From a virus: DNA of 64,000 nt. The stretch lies in IMG/VR virus record IMGVR_UViG_3300028844_001770, positions 1 to 64,000 of that record; one strand, 5' to 3'. Shown piece after piece: positions 40,668 to 49,933 of the stretch (positions within the stretch are counted from its first letter, which is position 1; every line of letters begins with the position of its first letter). A program made the translations under genes and the position numbers. The notes beneath the pieces are model-generated. The model ran no database searches, was not told the origin of the DNA, and worked only from the letters and a program-made list of their open reading frames with translations.

Positions 40668-41135
40668 TTAAGAATACTCTGAGGTATCTTTATCAGTTTT
40701 GACTTTGCTGATGATTAGACCCTCTTTGCTATCTGTTTGAAAACTTCTTCTAATACCTTCTTCGTCTTCTAAATCATTCAGTACAATGTTCTTACACAAG
40801 TCACTGAACCAATTATCTACGATTTGGTCTGGCTCTAGCCCATCATATCCAGCCTTCGCTAAGTATTCTACAAAGTTTTCATTAAAATCTAACTCAAAGA
40901 AACCTTGTCCTGGTTTGTTTTCATCTAATTCCATACCAACAACTCGAACATATTCTTCACCCTTATGTGTAGCCATGTTCTTATCATAGGTATGTTGGTC
41001 TGTGTGTCCATACTTAAAATTGATTTTTTCAAGTGCAATTGCTTGTTCTTTTTCGTCAACAATTCGTCTAGCAATCGCTCTTTCTTTTTCTTCTGGTGTG
41101 CCAAACCAAGTAGCCGGATTAAGTGTTTTACTCAT
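40668..41135 (-). CDS. Unrecognised protein, 155 aa
   Basis: MSKTLNPATWFGTPEEKERA begins a charged helical N-terminus (ERAIARRIVDEKEQAIALEK). A second part, FFELDFNENFVEYLAKAGYD followed by DNWFSDLCKNIVLND, looks like a small folded domain. The tail is polar. It sits between metK and the flap nuclease gene in a replication/metabolism block. No family recognised. Confidence 0.6.
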   Translation of the reverse strand: MSKTLNPATWFGTPEEKERAIARRIVDEKEQAIALEKINFKYGHTDQHTYDKNMATHKGEEYVRVVGMELDENKPGQGFFELDFNENFVEYLAKAGYDGLEPDQIVDNWFSDLCKNIVLNDLEDEEGIRRSFQTDSKEGLIISKVKTDKDTSEYS

Positions 41136-41154
41136 AAGTTCTCCTTTTCAATTG

Positions 41155-42237
41155 TTACCATCCTATTTTCTCCCATGGAACATCTTTATTACCAAAGTGT
41201 CCATATGTACAGTTTTCACTATACTTATAAAAATCAAATAAACCAAATCTATCAATGATTCCTTTTGGTGTTAGGTCAATGTTTTCTTCGATATACTTTT
41301 GGATAGTTCTATTGTGTCCATTACTATCTACATAGATACTCGTTGGTTCTTTTACACCGATAGCATATGACAATTGAATTTGACACCAATCAGCCATATT
41401 ATCTGCTACAACATTCTTTGCTAACCATCGTGCCATGTAGGCGCCACTTCGGTCGACTTTTGTGGGGTCTTTTCCACTAAAAGCACCACCACCATGGGGA
41501 GCATAGCCACCATAAGTATCAACGATAATCTTACGCCCGGTAAGTCCTGTGTCGCCATCAGGACCACCAATGACAAAATTGCCTGTAGGATTGATATGCC
41601 AAGTAGTTTCATCGTCTATTAAATCTCCCATTACACTATTTACTGCTTCTCTAACAGGTGCTACACAACTATGTACAAATCCTTGTTTGTGCTGATGTGA
41701 TACTACTACTTGGTCAGCACGTACAGGCTTTCCACCTGTATACTGAATACTTACTTGTGATTTTGCATCTGGTAGTAAAAATTCATATCCATCTAATCGA
41801 AGTTCTTTTAGTTTCTTTAGAATTTCGTGTGAATAATATATCGGTGCTGGTAGCATTGCATCGTTTTCATTAGTTGCATAACCAAACATAATGCCTTGGT
41901 CACCTGCACCAAAATCATCTGTGCCTAATCCAATATCACCTGATTGTGAGTGTATCTCATTGTAGATATTTAAATTATCCCAGTGAAATCCTTCTTGTTC
42001 ATAGCCAATTTCTTTAACTTTATCTCGTATGATATCTTTTACATTATCTACATTAAAGTTCTTTACTTCACCCGCTACCGTTACGTGGTTAGTGGTCACA
42101 AGTGTTTCGATTGCTACCCTTGTAGTTTCATCGCCATTCTTTAGTCCTGCATCAACTAATGCATCACTAATTTGGTCAGAAACTTTATCTGGGTGACCAT
42201 CACTTACACTTTCGCTTGTAAAAATATAGTTGTTCAT
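41155..42237 (-). CDS. metK: S-adenosylmethionine synthetase MetK
   Basis: 360 residues with MetK signatures in order: FTSESVSDGHPDKVSDQISD (N-terminal ATP/Mg site), GAGDQGIMFGYATNE and GGGAFSGKDPTKVDRSGAYM (P-loop-like GGGAFSGKD). It makes SAM from methionine and ATP, releasing PPi and Pi. It is slightly shorter than the usual 380-390 residues but includes all motifs I know. Gene order is metK upstream of the 155-residue gene and downstream of apt, all close-spaced. Phage-made SAM would feed the nine radical SAM and several methyltransferase enzymes. Confidence 0.95.
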   Translation of the reverse strand: MNNYIFTSESVSDGHPDKVSDQISDALVDAGLKNGDETTRVAIETLVTTNHVTVAGEVKNFNVDNVKDIIRDKVKEIGYEQEGFHWDNLNIYNEIHSQSGDIGLGTDDFGAGDQGIMFGYATNENDAMLPAPIYYSHEILKKLKELRLDGYEFLLPDAKSQVSIQYTGGKPVRADQVVVSHQHKQGFVHSCVAPVREAVNSVMGDLIDDETTWHINPTGNFVIGGPDGDTGLTGRKIIVDTYGGYAPHGGGAFSGKDPTKVDRSGAYMARWLAKNVVADNMADWCQIQLSYAIGVKEPTSIYVDSNGHNRTIQKYIEENIDLTPKGIIDRFGLFDFYKYSENCTYGHFGNKDVPWEKIGW

Positions 42238-42255
42238 TTAAATCCTTTGATTTGT

Positions 42256-42807
42256 TTATTGTTCTTGGAGTATAGAATATACATCGTAGCCTTCGTTTCT
42301 CAACTTAGCACCACCACCTAAAAACTCTAATTCCATTATACTTAGTATACTGCTAATGTCTGCACCAAATCTATCAGTCAATGTAATTACAGCACCTAAT
42401 GTACCGCCAGTTGCGATAACATCATCTATAACAAGAACTTTGTCACCTTTTTGTATTGCACCTTTCTGTAAATGCAATTCATCAGTTCCGTATTCTAATT
42501 CATACTCAGTAAAGATAGTTTCTCCTGGCAGTTTGCCTTTCTTTCTAGCCATAGAAAATGGTATACCAGTTGCTGAACTTAATGCACCAGCCATAGGAAA
42601 TCCACGAGCATCTAGTCCAATGATTTTGTTAAACTGAATCTCGTTATCTTTGATATAATCACTAAACAAAGTCATTACGTGTTGAAGTCCTTGTGGTGCA
42701 TTAAATATACTTGCCATATCCTGATAGAGAACGCCGGGCCTAGGATGGTCTGGTATAACTCTAATCAGATTTTGAATAGTCTTTGGAGTTGGTTTTATGA
42801 TTGTCAC
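42256..42807 (-). CDS. apt: Adenine phosphoribosyltransferase
   Basis: 183 residues. DHPRPGVLYQDMASIF and IIGLDARGFPMAGALS, then VLVIDDVIATGGTLGAVI, are the APRT motifs (PRPP-binding DDVxATGGT). The enzyme makes AMP from adenine and PRPP. Next to metK it would recycle adenine released from 5'-deoxyadenosine, methylthioadenosine or SAH made by SAM enzymes, or from degraded host DNA. The length is standard for Apt. It overlaps the YdcH-like gene by one base. Confidence 0.93.
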   Translation of the reverse strand: MTIIKPTPKTIQNLIRVIPDHPRPGVLYQDMASIFNAPQGLQHVMTLFSDYIKDNEIQFNKIIGLDARGFPMAGALSSATGIPFSMARKKGKLPGETIFTEYELEYGTDELHLQKGAIQKGDKVLVIDDVIATGGTLGAVITLTDRFGADISSILSIMELEFLGGGAKLRNEGYDVYSILQEQ

Positions 42808-43010
42808 TAGTCTTGCAGTTCTTTTTCTAGTTTAACAATCTCTTCTTTCAAGTGCAACTTTTTAAGTTTTAGTTTACTAATAGTTTGGTCGTCGGTGTGC
42901 ATTTTAAATGCGGTAACGATGCCATTATCTAAATCTCTGTGTTTCTTTTTTAAATAGATGAGACGAGTACGTTTCTTTTCGTCTACTTGTGGTCTTACGG
43001 GTGTAGTCAT
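42807..43010 (-). CDS. YdcH/DUF465-family small protein
   Basis: 67 residues. IYLKKKHRDLDNGIVTAFKM then ISKLKLKKLHLKEEIVKLEK follows the DUF465 pattern (L..KH..LD..I ... L..LK..KL.LKDEI..L). YdcH-type proteins are small coiled-coil bacterial proteins. Its function is not established. The gene is preceded by an exact TATAAATAC late promoter and starts the apt-metK unit, so that unit may be expressed late. Confidence 0.75.
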   Translation of the reverse strand: MTTPVRPQVDEKKRTRLIYLKKKHRDLDNGIVTAFKMHTDDQTISKLKLKKLHLKEEIVKLEKELQD

Positions 43011-43041
43011 TTGCTTCTCCTATATTTGACCTCTCTAAAAG

Positions 43042-43049
43042 TATTTATA
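43042..43049 (-). promoter_or_regulatory. Late promoter TATAAATA
   Basis: Exact T4 late -10 element TATAAATA (followed by C) on the minus strand, 31 bases before the YdcH-like start, in the short gap after the clamp gene. Confidence 0.75.
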
Positions 43050-43051
43050 TA

Positions 43052-43807
43052 TTAGTTGCCTGCTTTTGCGGGTAAAATATATTCATATAAACCTAGTCCA
43101 CTATCAACTGCAATCATCATTGCACCTTGGTCTGAAATCTTCATATTCATTGTGCTAGTGTCACTTAGTTTAAGAATAGTTAAAACTGTTGAAAGTGGAA
43201 AACTCCAACCAGTCTTTAGTTCACCTTCTACATTATTTGCAAAAGGGAGTTCTACTTTATCGGTTGAACTATCACCAATATAAAATACCAAGTTACCATC
43301 AACTGTTCTTGCAGTAAGTAATGGGTCAAATGCACCAAGAATACCTGCAAAGTATTGTAGGTCTTTGATTGCTTTTTGTGTTGGCATAATCTCTACATTC
43401 CAAGCGGCACCACGAAAACTTGCAGTTTTGATTTGTGCGTCTACTAGTTCTGATACGATTACACGATACGAACTATCAAAGCCACCAGGCATTGAGAAGT
43501 TCAGTTCAGTAGTAACATCTTCACCGTTTCGTGTTTCTGTCCCTACTTTAACGTCTGCTACAACAGAGTTACCTTCTTTGTCTTCACCAGAATAACTAAG
43601 AAGTCCGTTTAGAACACCTAGTCTACCTAGACCAAACTTACCTTCGAATTCAGGAACTGGCGTGTGTAATTTACCACGCAATACAACAGTACGGTCATCG
43701 TCCATCGCATCGATTGTAGTTCCCTCATTATCTGTTGTCACTTTTGCCGCTTGAATAATTCCAAGTGAGTGAGTGTGTTTTACAATATCTTTTAAAATGT
43801 CACGCAT
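43052..43807 (-). CDS. 45: Sliding clamp, T4 gp45-like
   Basis: 251 residues. MRDILKDIVKHTHSLGIIQA at the start and KLHTPVPEFEGKFGLGRLGV with SGEDKEGNSVV in the first half resemble gp45 processivity clamps of T4-like phages. The rest is strand-rich (VVLRGKL, ISDQGAMMIAVDSGLGLYEYILPAKAGN), with a hydrophobic C-terminal LPAK region. It forms a trimeric ring tethering gp43 and in T4 also activates late transcription with gp33/gp55. Those partners are not in the window. A sigma70 promoter lies just upstream. Confidence 0.85.
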   Translation of the reverse strand: MRDILKDIVKHTHSLGIIQAAKVTTDNEGTTIDAMDDDRTVVLRGKLHTPVPEFEGKFGLGRLGVLNGLLSYSGEDKEGNSVVADVKVGTETRNGEDVTTELNFSMPGGFDSSYRVIVSELVDAQIKTASFRGAAWNVEIMPTQKAIKDLQYFAGILGAFDPLLTARTVDGNLVFYIGDSSTDKVELPFANNVEGELKTGWSFPLSTVLTILKLSDTSTMNMKISDQGAMMIAVDSGLGLYEYILPAKAGN

Positions 43808-43834
43808 TTTTGTTTCTCCTGATTAATTTCATTA

Positions 43835-43864
43835 ATTATAACATATTTTCATATCGGTTGTCAA
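43835..43864 (-). promoter_or_regulatory. Sigma70-type promoter for the clamp gene
   Basis: TTGACA (43859-43864), 18-base spacer, TATAAT (43835-43840) on the minus strand. It begins one base after the TAG of the methyltransferase gene. Confidence 0.7.
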
Positions 43865-43865
43865 C

Positions 43866-44405
43866 CTATATTTGACCAATTCTTTTCTTACTTTGTTTAG
43901 GATTATCTACCCAATATATCGTATTAGGAGGCAAAAACCCGTGAATAAACCAAGCATTACCGAATGTTGGATTACCTTTTCCTGTAAAATCAACACGATT
44001 GTTATACACAAGTGTAGACATACCGTGTTCTATAAACATTCTGCCTCGTTTTCCACCTTGAAAACTTGTTACTGGCAGTAGTAATGCAAATGGTTTACCA
44101 AGAGCATAACAATGTTCAATAAACTTATCTTTGATACTATATGGTGGATTAGTTATAATCCCATCGTATACATCATCTGGTTCACAATCGAAAAAGTCTT
44201 TACCTTTGCTTGGCACTATCTTATATCCATTGTTATTAAACCCATCTACGATTAGATTAGATGTTCCACTAGTTGCTTCATAGTAAGTTTTGTCTTTATC
44301 AATATATTCTAGTAGAGGTTGAACTTGGTCAGATGGAGTATAACATTCATCTGATTCCTTGTTTCTTGCTCGTCTCTGAATTAAGTCTGTGTAAGTATTG
44401 CTCAT
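43866..44405 (-). CDS. DNA adenine-methyltransferase-like protein
   Basis: 179 residues. ECYTPSDQVQPLLEYI and DKTYYEATSGTSNLIVDGF supply a motif I-like SAM site. IITNPPYSIKDKFIEHCYAL has the NPPY catalytic motif of N6-adenine methyltransferases, and ALLLPVTSF follows. It is smaller than T4 Dam (259), and no clear target-recognition domain is seen. Its start codon overlaps the polymerase stop (TAATG), so it is made with the replisome and may methylate newly replicated DNA or counter restriction. Target site unknown. Confidence 0.75.
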   Translation of the reverse strand: MSNTYTDLIQRRARNKESDECYTPSDQVQPLLEYIDKDKTYYEATSGTSNLIVDGFNNNGYKIVPSKGKDFFDCEPDDVYDGIITNPPYSIKDKFIEHCYALGKPFALLLPVTSFQGGKRGRMFIEHGMSTLVYNNRVDFTGKGNPTFGNAWFIHGFLPPNTIYWVDNPKQSKKRIGQI

Positions 44406-47212
44406 TATAAATCAAACAAATTATCAAAGGTTTCGGATGCATTTGCATCACTCATATCCCAATTCAAAACACCAATTAAGTTATCTAACTTCTTATCAAC
44501 AATAGTTTGTTCCATTAACTCGTGGTCAAATGGCAAATCTTGGAACCATTGAGGTATCTTTGTAGCATCAATTGGATATGCTACACTCTTTAACTTAAAT
44601 GTATTTGGTTTTAGTTTACAGATGATACACTTCATACCATCTACAATCTCTACTGCATACTTGTCTTGGTTGAGTTCACGCAACATATTCCAGTTTAGTG
44701 CGGCTGATACGTGTCCGGGAAGATGTACTTTGTCTTTCTTACTTTTATCACCACCGTTGTTCAAGTCTCTTGCTATTGCCTTCTTAGCGGCATTCACACG
44801 ATTCTTATACGAAGTCAAGTTGTTCACACGAGATTGAGAACCTTTTTCCCAACCTGGCTTTGCTCTAAACTCTTTCTTAAACTCTTTGACCATATCGATA
44901 ACATCTTCTCTGCTACCATCAGTCAACACTTTCAATAATACTTCACTGAGAAAGTTTTGCATATATCCAGGTGTATCAGAACGTTTAAGGTCAAGACCCA
45001 TCGCTTTAATCTTTCCTGGTTTGCCATCAACATCTCTGCGTTCACCATCATCGTCATAGATAAGCATAGCATAACGTTTCTTTTTAATAAAGATACCCTG
45101 TGTAGCACAGTTCTCACGACCAGCAACAATAATCTCACCTTCTTTTCTAGGAACATTAAAGAATGTTTTCATAAAGTCTGGAAAACTTTCGTTCACTTGG
45201 TTTGCAACTTCATCATACAACTGTAATACTTTATCTTTATTCCACTCAATAGAACCATCATCAATCTCTTGCTTATAAACAGGGTACATTGAATAGTAAA
45301 TGGAGTCTGTATCACCATAGATAACTGCTGGACCTTTATAGTCATAATGTCCTTCGATAACTTCATTTGTCTTAGCACCCATATGTCGAGTAATACAACG
45401 ACCTGTAAGTGTTGTACTTTGGCCGATACGCTTATCGTAAAAACGACAACCTTGGTTCAATAACGCACCATAGAGTGAGTTCAAGTTAATCTTTTTAACT
45501 AACTGTCGTTTATCCCAGTAAGCGATTTGTTCTTTATCGCCATCTGCAATAGCCTTCTTTTTGCTTTGTTGCATTACTTGTCGTTCAGCATACCATCTTT
45601 CTAGTAAACTAGGAACAATACCTTGAATGTCTTGTTTGAATATAGTGCCATTAGCAGTCACAGTCCAGTTCAATCCACTATTGAATATCAAGTCATATGC
45701 TTCTGCACCAGATACTGTTTGTGCTGTTTTCATGTCTTCGTATGGACTATCTTCTAAAACTAAAGTAACTCTACTTGCTTTGTCTTTCTCATTTAATACA
45801 CGAAATTCTTCTGAACTAAACGTTTCATCCCATGCTTGAGATGAACCATACGTCTTAGCACCAGTTTTTCTACCTTCTTTAATTCTGTCACTAATAAGTT
45901 TATCAGTTAAGTCTGGTCGAAGTTGTCCAGCAATAGTTTCTGGCGACATATTCATCGCACGAATAACTGATGGATAAAGTGAGTTGATATCGATACCTGC
46001 TACCCACTTCTGTAAACCTTTCTTGGGAACTGCCACAAAAGCACCGGCGGCTTTCTGCATTTCTAAATCATGTAGTTCTTCATCTGAATAGTCTACATCA
46101 TCATCTGACCACTCACGTCTCTTTCTGTCAGGAACAACCATACCTCGTCTATGTGCTTCGTTAATGATTGCTTGTTCTGTAACAGCAACCGCACCCATTG
46201 TTGTTTTTATGTTCACTGTATTATCGTGTGCAATTTCATTTGCTAGTTCGATAAATCTTAGTTTCTTATCAATCTTGTCAAGTAGTGCAACGTCTTGTCT
46301 GTTGTATGCCACGAACTTGTAGAAGTCGTTGTTGTACAACTGGTCTAATGTACCATCATATGCAACTTTTTGTTCACCTACTTCGTGTTCACCAATTGTA
46401 TCAAGTGCGTATGAATGCATTTCGTGGTAAGTATACTTACGATATAGTTCTAAGTAGTCTAAGTGAATTCTGCCAAACAAGTCAAATGTTTCTTGTTCTT
46501 TACCATACTTTACTATCTTACGTTTCTGAGGGATTAAATCCCATAAACACAACTTGCGTGTATGCGACTTACTTAATACCTCAGTTATTCTATTAACAGT
46601 ATAAGGAATATCATAACCTTCAGAGTTCCAACCAGTTAACACATCGGCATCTTCAATCACATCTAAGAAGTCATTGAGCATGTCTGCTTCACTTAGGTAT
46701 AGTTCTGTGTTTTCGAATTGCGAACAAATGCGTTGTGCTTCTTCTAAACCTTCACCCTCACGCATACTCTTTGGTGGGATTACGAGTGTGACAAGTAAGT
46801 CAAGCCATTGTAAATGAACTGTGATAGCCGTGATTGGCATGAATGGGTCACTAGGGTCTGCGAAGCCACGACTTGCATCGAAGTCAGTCTCAATATCGAA
46901 GAAAGCAGTATTGAGTGTTGGTGATTCTATACCATTATAGTTCTCACTCAAACACTTCACTTCAGGCTTCATATCACTTTCGTAAAATGTTTTGCCTACG
47001 TTTATCTTTCGTTCTTTATGGAGGTCTTTGAGACGTTTACATTTGATTTGTCGAACTTTGTCGCCATGAATACTTACATGTTCACCGCGTGGGTCTTTCA
47101 CATAGAAAGTACGCCACGCTGGATAATCATTGTAAACTCGTTTACCTTTAATTCGTTCTACAACTTGAACAATATCTTTGTCTTTGTTGTAGAATGCATC
47201 TACATAACTCAA
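44405..47212 (-). CDS. 43: DNA polymerase, family B, T4 gp43-like
   Basis: 935 residues (T4 gp43 is 898). Exonuclease motif I is FFDIETDFD (Asp106, Glu108), and later DVLTGWNSEGYDIPY and YNRQDVALL match Exo II/III. Polymerase motif A is GIDINSLYPSVIRAMNMSPE (around 405-425), motif B KKINLNSLYGALLNQGCRFY, and motif C VIYGDTDSIYYS (around 620). It ends NASETFDNLFDL, a plausible clamp-binding tail. Both exonuclease and polymerase sites look intact. It is preceded by the DsbA-like gene with a 4-base overlap. Confidence 0.96.
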   Translation of the reverse strand: MSYVDAFYNKDKDIVQVVERIKGKRVYNDYPAWRTFYVKDPRGEHVSIHGDKVRQIKCKRLKDLHKERKINVGKTFYESDMKPEVKCLSENYNGIESPTLNTAFFDIETDFDASRGFADPSDPFMPITAITVHLQWLDLLVTLVIPPKSMREGEGLEEAQRICSQFENTELYLSEADMLNDFLDVIEDADVLTGWNSEGYDIPYTVNRITEVLSKSHTRKLCLWDLIPQKRKIVKYGKEQETFDLFGRIHLDYLELYRKYTYHEMHSYALDTIGEHEVGEQKVAYDGTLDQLYNNDFYKFVAYNRQDVALLDKIDKKLRFIELANEIAHDNTVNIKTTMGAVAVTEQAIINEAHRRGMVVPDRKRREWSDDDVDYSDEELHDLEMQKAAGAFVAVPKKGLQKWVAGIDINSLYPSVIRAMNMSPETIAGQLRPDLTDKLISDRIKEGRKTGAKTYGSSQAWDETFSSEEFRVLNEKDKASRVTLVLEDSPYEDMKTAQTVSGAEAYDLIFNSGLNWTVTANGTIFKQDIQGIVPSLLERWYAERQVMQQSKKKAIADGDKEQIAYWDKRQLVKKINLNSLYGALLNQGCRFYDKRIGQSTTLTGRCITRHMGAKTNEVIEGHYDYKGPAVIYGDTDSIYYSMYPVYKQEIDDGSIEWNKDKVLQLYDEVANQVNESFPDFMKTFFNVPRKEGEIIVAGRENCATQGIFIKKKRYAMLIYDDDGERRDVDGKPGKIKAMGLDLKRSDTPGYMQNFLSEVLLKVLTDGSREDVIDMVKEFKKEFRAKPGWEKGSQSRVNNLTSYKNRVNAAKKAIARDLNNGGDKSKKDKVHLPGHVSAALNWNMLRELNQDKYAVEIVDGMKCIICKLKPNTFKLKSVAYPIDATKIPQWFQDLPFDHELMEQTIVDKKLDNLIGVLNWDMSDANASETFDNLFDL

Positions 47213-47469
47213 AGAGTGCGACCCACTGTTTCTAAGATAGTTTCCATATCTTCAAAGTCTTGGCGAGTTTCAGCAAGTTTTGCCTTGTGTGCCACAGAGA
47301 TTGCTTTGTTTAAAACCGCTGGTTTAACATCGATTTCTTCAGCAATTGCTCTTACAGTATCACGTAATCCACCTTTGAGGTCTTCACATTCTTGTAGAAC
47401 CAGGCAACCTTCATTCACCAGTTGAATGAGTTTTGCTTTTTCTTCTTCATTAATTGCGTCAATTGACAT
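47209..47469 (-). CDS. T4 DsbA-like dsDNA-binding protein
   Basis: 86 residues, wholly helical by eye: MSIDAINEEEKAKLIQLVNE and DLKGGLRDTVRAIAEEIDVK, then KAISVAHKAKLAETRQDFED. The layout matches the small dsDNA-binding/late-transcription protein DsbA of T4-like phages (89 residues in T4), found next to replication genes in marine relatives. It overlaps gp43 by 4 bases. Role (DNA binding at late promoters) is by family. Similarity judged by eye only. Confidence 0.65.
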   Translation of the reverse strand: MSIDAINEEEKAKLIQLVNEGCLVLQECEDLKGGLRDTVRAIAEEIDVKPAVLNKAISVAHKAKLAETRQDFEDMETILETVGRTL

Positions 47470-47490
47470 ATAAATCTCCTATAAGTTGGA

Positions 47491-47521
47491 CAATAAAAAA
47501 GAGTGCTTTTACACACTCTTT
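47491..47521 (-). terminator. Rho-independent terminator
   Basis: Stem AAAGAGTG/CACTCTTT (47498-47505 and 47514-47521) with an eight-base loop, followed on the minus strand by TTTTTTATTG. It ends the late unit coming from 55.6-47.5 kb. Confidence 0.8.
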
Positions 47522-47523
47522 AT

Positions 47524-47552
47524 ATATTAACATAAGTGACTTACAAAGTCAA
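47524..47552 (-). promoter_or_regulatory. Sigma70-type promoter for the dsbA-like/gp43 unit
   Basis: TTGACT (47547-47552), 17-base spacer, TAATAT (47524-47529). Its +1 would fall at the base of the terminator hairpin, so early and late units are insulated back to back. Confidence 0.5.
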
Positions 47553-47565
47553 TAGGTTTTTATGA

Positions 47566-49926
47566 TTATTTGTCTTTTGATAAAGCATCTTTCATGGCTT
47601 TTTCTACCATGTTATCTGCATGTTTCTTAGATGCTGTGATAGGATTACCGAATCCAGATTTCTGAGCAACATTTGCCAACCCACCGGCCGCTTTGCCCCA
47701 TGCTTTTTTAACACCACCTGCAACTTTTTTACCAATTACTGCCTGTTTTGCTTTGTTCATTGTTGATGAATTGCCTGCTTTTGCATCTCTAGCCGCTTGG
47801 GCTGTTGCAATAGTTTTACCTTGAGGACTGTTTACTGACCATTCTTTGCCTTTTTTATCTTTTATCATGCCTTTTGTTGTTCCGCCTACTGCGTTTTTAA
47901 CAGCACTACCTACACGAGCGACTACTGGAGCAACTGCAACTTCTTTAACTGCGTTTAACTTTTTGCCTTTAACTTTTGCTGAAGCCGTAACACCCATTTC
48001 ATCTGCTCCCTTATTAATAGCCGCACCTGCCGCTTTTGCGGTACCGATGGCGGCTTGTCCAGCCATTGCCTTTCCGAGAGATTTAGCACCTGCTTTTGCG
48101 GCTTTGCCAACTAACGCTCTGGCAACTCCACCTGCAACTGCACCTATACCCGCTAATGGTAAAATCTCATCAATACGTTTGCCTTCTGCAATACCCTCTT
48201 TAAGTTTGCTGAATGCAAAGTTTGACATTCTAAGCATGCCTTCTTTAGTTCTTAGCATATTATCGATTTTTTCTTTGTTATCATCGTTTACAGCATTGTA
48301 TACTGCCGCAACTGCTGATGCTGTGTATAAATCAACTTTCATCTTGCCATCGTCAAATTTGACTTGCATATTTTGTTTGTCTGCTACAATCTGTTTAATT
48401 GTATCAATTGCTTTATGGCTACTCTTTGGTTTCATATCCATAACTTTTAAGAATTCATCTCTAGCCGCGATTGCTTCTTCTGAATTTTCAAACATCGTAT
48501 CCAGTTCTTCAAGTTCTTCTCCCGCATCTACAAAAGCACGGCGTATGAACTCATTAAATTTAGCAATATTCTTCTCATCCCTTGCTAATAATTTATTAAA
48601 TATTTTAGCGATATCTTCTGGTACTGGTGTTCCTTCGTTGGTAAAGAAAATATCAATAGTTTTTTTAAAGTCTGCTAGGTCTTTAATACCGTCCAGGACA
48701 TCCCAATCATTATTCATCGCATATTTAAGGGCTTTAAGTGTTCCATCTGACATTGAGTTTGCCCAATCAAAACTTCCTTTTATTGACTTAATTGATTCTT
48801 CTTCTTTAAGTGGCTTGTCATAGAAAGGTTTTTGTTTCTTTTTTGCTTCACCTAAGTTCTTTTCAGCATATGCCTTTACATCTTCTGCACTTCCATGAAA
48901 TGAAACTTTATAACCACCATAAGGTGATTTGATTAGTTTACCATCTTCGCCTCTATGTATTTGTTTTCTCAAGTTAAATCTCTTATGTGCGTTAACATCG
49001 CCTTCAGGTTGGTAATCTGATATAGTAACTGTTTTTCCATCGTTACTATAACTTTCATAAAATTCTTCTTCAGTTTCACCGGCTGCCATTTCTTTACAAT
49101 CGCCACATCTACCAAAACCATCATTGTAGTCCATCATAGGAGCGCCACAGCAATTACTTACCATACCTTCTGAATCTGTATATTCATCACCTGGTGAATA
49201 TGATTCAACAAATACTTCTACCATGTCATCGCCATTACGCAATGCACCTTTTTTAACTTTTACGTTTTCTTTACCGTATTTTTCAATTGCTTCTTCTGGA
49301 GACATACTAGTTTGTTTCCAACGCTTTTCTGCTTCTTCTAGTGATTCTGCTTTTATTTCAGCACCATAAAAGTTTTTCATATCTGTAGCAAATTTATTAA
49401 GGTCTGCACCTTTACCATCTATTCTAAAACTTTTTCCATCACTCATTTTATCAATTCTAAAACCTGTGCCTTTGCCAAATCTTTTTATATCGTCCATTGC
49501 TTCTGCTCTTTTCATAGGGTCAGCAATAGTAACTACCATCTTTTTAAATTCTTTTAAATCTGATTCGTTTACAGATTCTTTAATACGAGCATCTAACTGA
49601 ATATCATCATAGCCTTGTGCTTTGTACTTATCGTATAATCTGACTGCTTCATCATATGACAAATAATTATCATTGACATCATTCTCATCCATTCTTACAG
49701 AATATTCCATATTTTGTCTGTTGGCATATTTTTCTTTTGCCTCTGCAACGTGTTCTACATCTGCTAACTTTGGTGTAACACCAGCAGTTGATTTTAATCC
49801 CCAATGTTTGGCCGCATTCTTTGCCGCATCATAAGATGATACTGCATGAGTTTCGTATTTGCCTTTTTTAGTGTGAAAGACCACGTAAGGACGTTCTTTT
49901 TGTTCTATAAGTTGTGTCAGTTTCAT
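47566..49926 (-). CDS. Large putative internal virion protein with zinc-ribbon insert, 786 aa
   Basis: It starts MKLTQLIEQK, sharing an L-x-E N-terminal peptide with its four neighbours. Residues about 255-285 contain SNCCGAPM...CGDCKE, a two-CxxC zinc-ribbon insert. Several short repeated charged domains follow (ESYSNDGKTVTISDYQPEG, NLGEAKKKQKPFYDKPLKEE). The last about 200 residues are Ala/Gly/Lys-rich (ARALVGKAAKAGAKSLGKAM), like membrane-active or DNA-binding tails. No enzyme motif is seen. Late unit, terminator downstream. Possibly packaged into the head and ejected; function inferred from position and N-terminus. Confidence 0.6.
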   Translation of the reverse strand: MKLTQLIEQKERPYVVFHTKKGKYETHAVSSYDAAKNAAKHWGLKSTAGVTPKLADVEHVAEAKEKYANRQNMEYSVRMDENDVNDNYLSYDEAVRLYDKYKAQGYDDIQLDARIKESVNESDLKEFKKMVVTIADPMKRAEAMDDIKRFGKGTGFRIDKMSDGKSFRIDGKGADLNKFATDMKNFYGAEIKAESLEEAEKRWKQTSMSPEEAIEKYGKENVKVKKGALRNGDDMVEVFVESYSPGDEYTDSEGMVSNCCGAPMMDYNDGFGRCGDCKEMAAGETEEEFYESYSNDGKTVTISDYQPEGDVNAHKRFNLRKQIHRGEDGKLIKSPYGGYKVSFHGSAEDVKAYAEKNLGEAKKKQKPFYDKPLKEEESIKSIKGSFDWANSMSDGTLKALKYAMNNDWDVLDGIKDLADFKKTIDIFFTNEGTPVPEDIAKIFNKLLARDEKNIAKFNEFIRRAFVDAGEELEELDTMFENSEEAIAARDEFLKVMDMKPKSSHKAIDTIKQIVADKQNMQVKFDDGKMKVDLYTASAVAAVYNAVNDDNKEKIDNMLRTKEGMLRMSNFAFSKLKEGIAEGKRIDEILPLAGIGAVAGGVARALVGKAAKAGAKSLGKAMAGQAAIGTAKAAGAAINKGADEMGVTASAKVKGKKLNAVKEVAVAPVVARVGSAVKNAVGGTTKGMIKDKKGKEWSVNSPQGKTIATAQAARDAKAGNSSTMNKAKQAVIGKKVAGGVKKAWGKAAGGLANVAQKSGFGNPITASKKHADNMVEKAMKDALSKDK

Positions 49927-49933
49927 AAGTCTT

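Noticed and set aside
42238-42255. SAM riboswitch considered before metK
   Set aside because: Only 18 bases separate metK from the upstream apt gene, too short for any aptamer.
47846-48823. A 325-codon rightward open frame opposite the 786-aa late gene
   Set aside because: It is antisense to a well-supported gene, its composition (Ser/Leu/Phe-rich) is the usual mirror of Lys/Glu/Ala-rich coding sequence, and no start context or motif supports it.
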